Origin: Gammaproteobacteria bacterium LSUCC0112
Lineage (GTDB): Bacteria; Pseudomonadota; Gammaproteobacteria; Pseudomonadales; Pseudohongiellaceae
DNA: 64,000 nt
Reading direction: 5' to 3'
Assembly (NCBI GenBank): GCA_004535785.1
Contig: SPIB01000001.1
Location: 1,435,448-1,499,447 of the forward strand
Positions 55,973 through 64,000 of this stretch are shown here, in pieces; position 1 is the stretch's first letter; the number at the start of each line of letters is the position of its first letter. The position numbers and the translations under genes were made by a program. The notes beneath the pieces are model-generated. The model saw nothing but the letters and a program-made list of their open reading frames with translations. It did no database searches and was not told the origin of the DNA.

Positions 55973-56584
55973 ATGCGGATTTTATTAGTCGATGATCACG
56001 ATCTGTTCCGTGAAGGTTTGAAGTATTTATTACCGGTATTGGACAACAAAGTTCAATACGCAGAAGCGCGGGATCTGGAGAGCGCGCTGCAGCTGGATCC
56101 GGGCATGGGATTTGATCTGGTGTTGCTGGATCTTTATATGCCCGGTGTGGATGGTATGCAGGCGCTGAGCCGGTGCCGCGAGCATTTTGAAAGTGCCAGT
56201 CTGGTGGTGGTATCCGGTGAAGAGGATTCGCGCATCATCAGAGATGCTATTGAGCATGGTGCGGCGGGATTTATTCCCAAATCGTCCTCGCGTGATGTGC
56301 TGGTCAGTGCCCTCCGGGTTGTCCTGGGTGGCGGCACCTATCTGCCAGATCATGCGCTCAAACCCCTGAGCGTTGTTGAGTTGCCGCAACCAGCTGAGGT
56401 TCCCGTGTCAGATACAGGTCAAACCCTGTCACGCCGGCAATTTGCCGTGCTGATGAAAGCGATTCAGGGTAAATCCAACAAAACCATTGCCAAAGAGCTT
56501 GAAATTTCTGATCACACGGTAAAAGCCCATTTGTCACTGGCATTTCGTTGTCTGGGGGTGCAGAACCGCGCGGAAGCCGTTTAA
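55973..56584 (+). CDS. LuxR/NarL-type response regulator
   Basis: A 203-residue two-domain regulator. The receiver domain has MRILLVDDHDLFREG, phospho-acceptor in LVLLDLYMPGVDG, and KSSS as switch region; the C-terminal helix-turn-helix is LSRRQFAVLMKAIQGKSNKTIAKELEISDHTVKAHLSLA in two overlapping parts. All key residues are intact. AGGGAG precedes the ATG at 55973 by seven bases. It precedes a giant exported-style oxidoreductase gene and a hybrid kinase on the same strand, a likely partner, though both of those are broken. Confidence 0.9.
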   Translation: MRILLVDDHDLFREGLKYLLPVLDNKVQYAEARDLESALQLDPGMGFDLVLLDLYMPGVDGMQALSRCREHFESASLVVVSGEEDSRIIRDAIEHGAAGFIPKSSSRDVLVSALRVVLGGGTYLPDHALKPLSVVELPQPAEVPVSDTGQTLSRRQFAVLMKAIQGKSNKTIAKELEISDHTVKAHLSLAFRCLGVQNRAEAV

Positions 56585-56661
56585 GCGGCTGCCAAGTTGG
56601 GTTTTCAACCGGATCAGGCGGATCAGTACATTCACATAGCCTCCATAGAAGAGAGTCAATT

Positions 56662-56700
56662 GCAGTGAGCCATTGGTTGTCAGAACCAATGGCTCACTGC
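56662..56700. repeat. Perfect 17-bp inverted repeat covering the start of the GMC gene
   Basis: GCAGTGAGCCATTGGTT (56662-56678) pairs perfectly with AACCAATGGCTCACTGC (56684-56700) with a five-base loop. The only start codon in frame for the following gene (TTG at 56673) lies in the left arm. No T-run follows, so it may be a translation-blocking hairpin, a protein-binding palindrome, or the terminator of the regulator gene. Confidence 0.75.
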
Positions 56701-57413
56701 TGGCCAGGCACGGGTTTCCCTTTTCTGACAAACAAGCCCAACAGCAGTTCGAAATCAAAACGGATGTCCTGATAGTGGGATCCGGTTACGGTGCTGCCAT
56801 GGCAGCGCTAGGCTTGCTGGAGTCTCGACAAACAACGTCCAGACCTGCTGTCTGGGTGTTTGAGGCAGGGCGCGAGTACCTGCCTGACGACTTCCCCAAA
56901 ACCATGTCCGAGATGCCGGGGTATGTCGGCTTCAATAAGGTCAATACAGCGGCATTGTGGGACGTTCGGGTTGGCACGGGCGCCGTCACCATCAGTGCGC
57001 GCGGACTGGGCGGTACCTCACTGGTCAATGCCAACGTCGCTGCCCGGGCTGATGCGGAAGTGTTATCAAGCTGGCCGGCCAATGCTCAGATCGATTGGCA
57101 CAGCCGATTGTCTTTGGTGTACAACAAAATAGAAAAACTGTTGGGTGTTCGCACCAATCCTGACATCACGGGCATTGGTAGTTATAACGCCATGGCCGCC
57201 AGTGCTGCCGCGCTGAACGCCAACGCCGAGGCTGCACCCTTATCCATAAACTTTGATGGGCCAACGTTGCACAGTGCAAATCATCGGCCGTGTAACCAGT
57301 GCGGAAATTGTGTGATTGGTTGCCATTCCGGCGCCAAGGGTTCCCTGAACATGAATGCCTGGCCGCTGGCAAAGCAGTTGGGCGCATCATTCTGGGCAGG
57401 AAGTTTTCCCTGA
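56673..57413 (+). pseudogene. GMC oxidoreductase, N-terminal FAD-binding part of a broken fusion gene
   Basis: Residues 30-235 are the start of a long-chain GMC/cholesterol-oxidase-type enzyme: FAD motif DVLIVGSGYGAAMAALGLLE, ARGLGGTSLVNANV, and RPCNQCGNCVIGCHSGAKGS. The frame stops shortly after AKQLGA, whereas the C-terminal half continues in another frame (57299-62092). Comparison with the family suggests about 75 residues are missing at the join near 57382-57410, so this is an internal deletion with frameshift, not a simple single-base error. The TTG start lies in a hairpin. Confidence 0.82.
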
Positions 57414-60400
57414 ACGGTGACGCGTTGGTCGCGGCCACCGGGCAACGTCAAAAAGTCAGCGACCTTGCATCGGTACCCGGCGAACTGCCGGCCAAAACCC
57501 AACCAGGTCCAACCATCAGTGGCATGGCAGCCGTCACGCTCACGCAAACCGGGCAGTCAGATAACCCGATGATGCCGGCATTTAAACAGGTTGTGCGGCT
57601 GGACGACGCGCTGGTGCCGTTTCCCTTGCATCAAATCTGGCAGGAAATGATTGTTTCTCAGACCTTGCTCAGCCGCTTTGCTGACGGTGAGATGTCCGCC
57701 TGGCACACAATGAATCCTGGCCATGATCCTCTGGCCATCTCCAACAAACTGGCAGAGCATTCCCAGACCTTGTTGGTGATGGGGCATGATGATGCCAGTG
57801 GGCAGCTGAGCTGGCAGAACGACGAATTAAAACCTGACTGGCAGCGCACCCAAGGTGATTATTTTGAGCGTCTGAACGACACCTTGTTTGAGGGTCAGCA
57901 GCGTGTATTTGACGGCGGACTGTTTTCGCCGAATCTGATTTCCCAGCCGGTGCCCGAAGGTTTTGCCGGGATAGTTGAAGGTGCGGATGCACTGCAGGGG
58001 AATCTGCTATCCGTCCACCCGCTCGGTGGCTGTTGTATGGCTGAGTCAGTCAATGATGGTGTGGTCAATACACAGGGACAAGTGTTTCGCTATGACAATG
58101 CGCAAACGGACGCCGGCGCGGTGTATAAAAATCTCTATGTGCTGGACGGCTCCATTATCCCTGGCGCAATTGGCACAAACCCGATGCTGACTATTGCCAG
58201 TCTGAGTTATGCCCTGGCATCCGAAATATGTCTGTCACCTCTGTGCAGTCAGCAGGAACAATCCGTTGACCCTCTGCACATCAAGACAGACCACCACAGT
58301 TTTCCGCCATTGACGATGTTCCGGGAGATTCCTGTCGGTGTGCGCTGGCCTGTCCCGGATGTGAGTGCCCGTCGGTTTGAGGCGCAGTTTAATGAGCGAC
58401 TGGTATGCCATCTGGACACGCGCAAACGATCTTTTTTTTCGTGGAGCGCTACCGCTGCACCATCGCTGAGTGACGTACAGCGCTTGTTGCCGGATGTTCA
58501 ACTGCCATCAGACATCAAAGCGCTGGTGCTGGATGTCAGCGTGGCGTTTTCGGGTGAGCAGTCACTGGATCAATGGATTCAACATCCACACGAAGGGCTG
58601 AAGGCAAGCGCGATCGTAAACGCGGACACCGTGGGTGGCGTTTTTACAACACCGGATTCCAATCTGGTGAAACTTGCTGATTTAAGTGGCAAGGTTTTTC
58701 TCGGTGTTGCTGATCAGCATCCACCCTCTACAATCCGTCAATGGTTGCGTGTGTTGGCTGCAGTGTTCAGGTTTTTGCGCTACCGAAGCATAGATCTGTT
58801 GGTGAAACTCCCGTCTCAACTGCAGTCGTTTTTATTGTCAGAGCAGAGCTGGCGAAATCGCCAGGATGCGCTGGCAAAGACCTCTGATAAAACACGGATA
58901 CAGCAGATCAGGGACTTTCTGCGCATCGCGCGACTGCAATCTCAGCCTCGTTATCTGCGATATGAGTTTGGCACACAGCAATGCCTGCTGCTGACCGGTA
59001 AAAAGACGCTGGCGTACAGTATTGTGTTGCCAGATCTGTTAAAGGCGTTGATGGTGTTGCCGGTGAAGGCACAAAACAGGCAGGGATTTTCAAAACGGAT
59101 CACGTTTGAAATTGATGCGGTGCGTGTCAGCAATGGGCCATCTGCGTTGCAGATTACATCCTCGCCGGATACGCCGAGTTCAGTGATGGCGGCCAGTGGT
59201 GTGGCGATGTACTTTCTGCGACTGATCATGAACACGCATTTCTGGTCGTTTGCCGCGCCTGCCTATAAACAATTTGCACAGCGTCAGGATATTGAACGAA
59301 CTGCCGGGCAGGGACGTTTTGCTGCACCACCTGCATTTATTTATTATGGACCGGGTGGAAAAAAACAAAGTTTGGCCAGAGAGAAGTATGAACAAAGCAA
59401 TGGGCATGCTGGCCGTCCACAACCATTAAGCCGCCTTATTCGTTATCAACCATCGGATGACAGCAGCGGCAACCGACAAACCTTGCTGTTGATTCATGGC
59501 CTGGCACACAGCAGTCGTGTGTTCTGGACAGACACCATTGCGTGCAATTTTGTGCAGTATTTTCTGGCCAGAAACTATGACGTCTGGGTGTTGGATCACC
59601 GTGCCAGTGCCAACTATGTCACAGACATCAATCCCGACGATCGTTGGGATGATATTGCGCTGGTCGATGTGCCTTGGGCAGTCAAGACGATATTCAATCA
59701 AGTTAATCAGTTAGCAACCCCGGGTGAAGAGAGGCACATCCATGTGTTCTCCCATTGTATTGGTGCCGGCGCTGCGGCAATGGCGGTATTGGCTGGCAAG
59801 CTGGACTACGAACAGCGGTTACCTGATGGGTCGTTCATTCGTCGCAGTATGTTGGCATCGCTGGTGCCGCACGCAGTCACACCATGGCTGCATGCGTCCG
59901 CGGAGAATCGCGCACGCGCGAACGTGTGGGCGTGGTTCAAGGAGCTGGAACCGATTCAGACCATTGAGCCGCTGCCACATAAAAACCCGGCATTTCTTGA
60001 GACGGTTTATGACCGGTTGGCGGCGTTGGCAATGACGTCAGATGAGCGCAAACAATGGAGCAGCGTGCGTGGATTTTTTGATTGGCGCGGCCCCGGGTTC
60101 GCGCAAAGTATCTATACACGCTATACCATTTTTTGGGGGCGACAGTGGTTTAACAAAAATCTGGCGCGCGCTACTCGCGAAGAATTTGCTGGCATGATCG
60201 GCCCTGTTCCTATTGGCGTTATGCAGCAAGTGTATTTCTCCATGACACGTGGATTGTTATCGAATCATGAGGGCGCCAACGCATACGTGCGCGAAAGTGC
60301 GTTTCATCAACACTGGCAGTTTCCGACCCTGTTTTTGCATGGCAACCGAAACACGGTGTTTGACAAGGAATCATCACGTCAGTCCGCAGATCAGCTGACC

Positions 60401-62092
60401 CGGCTCAGGCGATTTAACGAAACTGGCAAACCCTGTACCGACGAGTTGTTGCCGGAAGACTATGCGGCACACCGGGTCTGGATTGAGGTGTTGAATGACT
60501 ATGGTCATATGGACATGATCTTCAGCAAACGCGCCAGTCTGGAGGTGTATCCCCGCTTGCACGAGTTCTTTGAGGCCGCGGTGGAAGACGATCTCAGACG
60601 GTTTGCCCAAAAGCGTTTGTCCTCGACGGCTGCCCGTGACTGGTTTATGAACAACTGCCGCGCCAGCGCACAGGACCCGGTACAACAATGTGTTGCGTCT
60701 GCACCAAGGATGGGACCGATTATCTCTTCACCGCAACTGACACCTGAGGGCCGTGTATCGATCAGGGTCTGGGTGGAAGCCGAAGACTTCCAGGTGTATC
60801 CGGCAAAAGGCGTGAGTGTTAAATCGGACGCGTCGCAGGTGACGACTAAACATGTGGCCTACAAAATCGACTCAAGACAGGGTGGGGCACTCGATCCTGT
60901 CAATTTCCGTTTTGATGAGTCAACGTTGTGGCGTCATGAATTCTGGTTACATGACCTTGAGTTTCCCAGTACCGCGGATGGTCGCTTCGGGTTTTCTCTG
61001 GATTACGGCAAACTCACACAAGCGGGCTCCTGTCTGTATCCCGGATTGCCATTTGACAGGCATGGTGCATTCTCTGCGTTTGCAGGGATGCGGCTGCACC
61101 TGACAGAGGGCGCTGCTTCAGACTTGCGTGGTGTCGATGGTTTGATCCTGCTCGGTGACCAGATTTATGCAGAAGCAACTGCAGATCTGTTTGATCCCAG
61201 ATCACTCTACGAACGTTACCGCAACGCCTACCGGTTGGCATTTGCGCATCCGGATGTTGCCTATGTGTTTGCACATTTGGCAACCTGGCTGGTACTTGAT
61301 GATCATGAATTCAAGGACAACTGGCGCGGCGAGTACGATGAGACGATGAAGTACGCCCGCAGAATGGCAGGACTGTATCAAATGCACCAGCGTCCGCATT
61401 GGGACACAGAGGCTGCTGATCTTTGGTACCATTTTCAGTGTGCCGGGTATCCCGCGTTTGTGTTTGATACCCGCAGCGACAGCCATGCTGCGGATAAACC
61501 TTCGACAGATGTGCTGGGCCCTAAACAGATGCAGGCGTTCGAAAACTGGCTGATCAAGCAGAGCCAATCCCCGGTCATCCTGCTGTGCAGTGAGTCACCG
61601 ATTGGCCCGGTAGAACGAGATTTAGTTGCATTTCCCGACAAGTTGCGCCGTGAGGACGGCTTGCTGGCGTATCCAGGTTTCCTTGCAAAAGTCGCTACGC
61701 TGTTACTGCAGCATACGCCCGATGCCCGTGTCATTTGGCTGACCGGGGACCCGCACTTGTCGTGTGTGGTTGAACTGTGTGCGACAAGTGCAAAAGGAAC
61801 GGTTGTAATCACGCAACTGTGTTGCTCTGGACTGAATGCGCCACTGCCGTTTGTCAACGCGCAGGCAGCCGCTTACGATTGGGATACCTCATTCGGGTTA
61901 TTGCTGGATAACGGGGAGGATGCTATTCAGTGGACCGGTCGACAACTTTTGTTAACTGACAATCCAAGACATTTTGTCCGGCTTGATATTGATCCTGACG
62001 ACGGAAATCAATTAACTGTGCAAGCGTATGCTGCTGATGGTTCGACGTCCGGTCGTGCCTATAAATCCTCGTTAGTCGTAACGGGTCACTGA
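57299..62092 (+). pseudogene. Remainder of broken fusion: GMC C-terminal domain, alpha/beta hydrolase, PhoD-like phosphatase
   Basis: An open frame of 1,597 codons whose meaningful part begins near LGRKFSLNGDALV (about 57390). Three parts follow. First, the GMC C-terminal half (SVHPLGGCCMAESVNDG, GAIGTNPMLTIASLSYALA). Second, near 59470-60590, an alpha/beta hydrolase with LLLIHGLAHSSRVFW and nucleophile elbow FSHCIGAG, where Cys replaces Ser. Third, from about 61050, a PhoD-type metallophosphatase with ILLGDQIY, LDDHEFKDNW and WLTGDPHLS. Everything after the lesion is intact. A gene longer than 5.5 kb before the deletion is implied. No plausible start exists near 57299, so translation of this part is doubtful. 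Confidence 0.82.
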
Positions 62093-62114
62093 GCTGAATA
62101 AAGGAGTTTTTGTT

Positions 62115-62801
62115 GTGAAGCTCTTGGAAAAAATTACCGGTTTTTCGCGTTATGATCAGGTGCTGGACCCGCTGCTACTCAGCCAGATTGTTGAGTCCCA
62201 GCGTATGCGGGTTTTTCAGTCCGAGCGGGCGCTTGTGCTGGTTTTGGTCAGCAGTTTGTTTTATCTCGCAGGGTTGTGGCAAGAGGTTGATGCCGGCAGG
62301 CTGACGGCCTGGCTTGGAATCATTGTAGTACTGGCTTTCATCAGAGCCCTGATCTGCCGACAGGTTGAAAAAAGGCTGGTTCACAGCACGGTTCCCGTGT
62401 TGTACTTCAGTTCGTTGTCGAGCACCTTCGCTGTCGGGTCAGGTTATTGGTGGATCTGTCTTGGCAGTGACGAGCGCGTTGTGTTTGCGGTTGCGTTGCT
62501 GACATTGATCTATGCAATTGGTACCACCATCAATTCCTCCATACAGAACCGCGGCTTTACCTGGTTGTTGGCCAGTAATCTGGGACAGGGCGTGGTCTTT
62601 TTATTGCTGGTGTCAGACCCTGCAGATATTGAGGCGGGTGTTGCCATGCTCGCGATTACTATTTTGTTAACAGAATTTGGCAAACGAAGTTCAGCCGTAT
62701 TTAACGATTCAATCCGAATAAGGGAAGAGAATCTTGAACAGAATATCAGACTTGAAAAAGACAAATTAATTGTTGAAAAGTCATTAAACGTTGCGCGGTA
62801 G
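62115..62801 (+). pseudogene. Hybrid histidine kinase, N-terminal membrane sensor part (ends at amber codon)
   Basis: The N-terminal 228 residues include about six hydrophobic segments (integral membrane sensor) followed by a helical linker ending EKSLNVAR. A TAG at 62799 stops translation, but the same frame continues without interruption into the kinase core at 62826. In homologous kinases the residues after the linker read like ARQANEEKNRFMAAASHD, so the TAG looks like a CAG to TAG change. The GTG start is preceded by AAGGAG, showing the gene was once well expressed. It begins 22 bases after the GMC fusion. Confidence 0.82.
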
Positions 62802-62825
62802 GCCAATGAAGAAAAAAACCGGTTT

Positions 62826-63905
62826 ATGGCGGCTGCCAGTCATGATCTGCGACAACCTCTTCATGCCATGACATTGTTTCTGTGCAGTTTGCGTCATACC
62901 GTCACTGACAGTCGCACGCATGAGTTGCTGGATAAGATTGATGAAACCAGCACAATTCTGCACGAGCAGTTTAACAGTCTTCTTGATCTCTCCAAGTTTG
63001 ATGCCGGTGTAGTGACAGCTGATGAATCCAAAATCCGTCTGGATCTTATGTTAAAAAACATTGCAGACGCCGCTGCGCAGGACGCACAACAAAAGAACGT
63101 AGCACTGCATCTGTACAGCATACCGGTTGTGGTGAAATCCGACATGTTGCTGATGGAGCGATTGCTGCGCAATCTGGTTAACAACGCTGTGCAATATACC
63201 GATAAAGGTTCGGTCAGCATTCAAATGCGCCGTCAACGCAATGGGCTGGTGATTTCAGTGATCGATACCGGTATTGGCATCTCACTGGAGGATCAGGACA
63301 AAATATTCCGTGACTATTTTCAGGTCAGTAACAAGGCTCGTAGCAAAAGCAAAGGTTCCGGATTGGGCTTGGCCATTGTTAAAAGAATTGCCGCGTTGCT
63401 GGCTTTAAAAATCACCCTTAAGTCGCAAGTGGGATCGGGTAGCACATTTAATGTTCACGTGCCTCTGTCGGCGCTTGTTGAGCTGCCGGATATGGAAGAA
63501 GTCAGCGATGATGAGATGGATACCATACAAATGGACTTTGCAGGGCTCAGAATTCTGATAGTTGATGATGATGCGTCAATTCTGGACGCGATGACCGGTC
63601 TGTTGAGAACCTGGGGTCGTTCTGCCATCAGCGCGTCATCGCCTGAGCAGGTAGACAGGTTATTATCGTATGAGAGTGATTTTGATCTGGTGTTAATGGA
63701 TGACATGCTGCATGACGATATCATGGGGCTTGATATCGCGCTTCAGTTGTCTGCAAAGATTCCCAAACAACACATTATTATGGCAACTGCCAACGCAGCA
63801 AGTGCCCGCCTTGCCGAAATAAAAGCAGCCGGGTTCGAGGTGTTGGTGAAGCCGGTGGATTATGAAGTGTTGAGAAGGGCAATTGTAAAGGCGGTTGTTG
63901 GATAG
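62826..63905 (+). pseudogene. Hybrid histidine kinase, kinase core and receiver domain (after amber codon)
   Basis: Same frame as the sensor part above. It contains the phospho-acceptor His in AAASHDLRQPLHAMTLF, an ATPase domain (LRNLVNNAVQYTDKGSVS, VIDTGIGI, GSGLGLAIVKRI), and a C-terminal receiver domain (LRILIVDDDAS, phospho-acceptor in LVLMDDMLHD, KPVDYEVLRR). All catalytic residues are intact. If the TAG at 62799 is read through or an internal ATG is used, a soluble kinase could still appear. The REC domain would pass phosphate on, possibly to the LuxR-type regulator at 55973. Confidence 0.85.
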
Positions 63906-63921
63906 TTTTTTTTGGATGTTG

Positions 63922-63998
63922 GCGGTGGCGGGTCGGCAGTTCCTCAGGGCGGCGCTTTGCGCCTGATTGCCCTTCGCTCACTGCCGACCCGCCACCGC
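63922..63998. repeat. Structured repeat C: 19-bp perfect arms around a core related to repeat A
   Basis: Arms 63922-63940 and 63980-63998 are perfectly complementary over 19 bases. The 39-base core begins TCCTC, contains a small GGCGC/GCGCC hairpin and ends CTTCGCTC, like repeat A at 6834, although the arm sequences are unrelated. It lies after the kinase stop (63905) and probably continues to the window edge. Confidence 0.8.
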
Positions 63999-64000
63999 TT

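Noticed and set aside
57299..57413. Programmed ribosomal frameshift joining the two GMC frames
   Set aside because: About 75 family residues are missing at the join and no slippery heptamer with stimulatory structure is obvious, so a deletion explains it better.
62799..62801. TAG read as pyrrolysine or selenocysteine-like recoding
   Set aside because: No recoding genes are visible, and Gln (CAG) fits homologous kinases at this position.

Overview
The window reads as chromosomal DNA of a gammaproteobacterium related to the Pseudomonas group. The evidence is shared gene order: nudF-yqiB-cpdA-parE with parC and a FimX-like gene nearby; yggS-pilT; ruvX/yqgE with tonB-gshB and a pilG-like gene; and lptM-lysA-dapF-DUF484. 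Protein families are of gammaproteobacterial type throughout, coding density is high, and intergenic gaps are short. I found no phage, insertion sequence, CRISPR array, rRNA or tRNA.

Layout. 1-1.1 kb: tail of a histidine kinase, a 15-bp tandem/inverted repeat, and a DUF2889 gene. 1.1-6.8 kb: a photooxidative-stress-type ECF sigma factor with its ChrR anti-sigma factor, divergent from a lipid-modification operon (NTF2-like, SDR, DUF1365, cyclopropane-fatty-acid-synthase type methyltransferase, exported protein). Both directions have a matching TGATCC-N18-TATNA(A/T) type promoter. 6.8-7.0 kb: structured repeats. 7.1-17.4 kb: nudF, yqiB, cpdA, parE, small exported or membrane proteins, xthA, parC. 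17.4-23.7 kb: a degenerate GGDEF/EAL protein (FimX-like), small proteins, a serine hydrolase, yggS and pilT. 23.8-29.5 kb: gcvT-gcvH-gcvP, signal peptidase I, DedA. 29.8-37.6 kb: a long Lhr helicase, an exported zinc metalloprotease and an FAH-family hydrolase. 37.6-41.9 kb: ruvX, yqgE, a yybP-ykoY (manganese) riboswitch upstream of an Alx/TerC gene, tonB and gshB. 42.0-44.6 kb: where pilG-pilH-pilI-pilJ would be expected there is instead a PilG-like protein with a destroyed phosphorylation pocket and a 712-residue protein with a degenerate receiver domain. 44.7-52.7 kb: a surface-glycan island with two GT2 enzymes, a PhyH-type dioxygenase and a 1,543-residue multi-module glycosyltransferase. 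52.7-55.7 kb: DUF484, dapF, lysA, lptM. 56.0-63.9 kb: a LuxR-type response regulator, a giant GMC-oxidoreductase/alpha-beta-hydrolase/PhoD fusion broken by an internal deletion and frameshift, and a hybrid histidine kinase interrupted by an amber codon. A structured repeat ends the window.

The most interesting points are the degenerate Pil-Chp-like pair, the decaying GMC-hydrolase-PhoD locus with its two-component proteins, the divergent ECF promoters over the lipid operon, the Mn2+ riboswitch with a clear terminator, and a repeat family whose central core is conserved while its outer arms differ yet remain self-complementary. All functional calls come from reading motifs and gene order; no database search was run.
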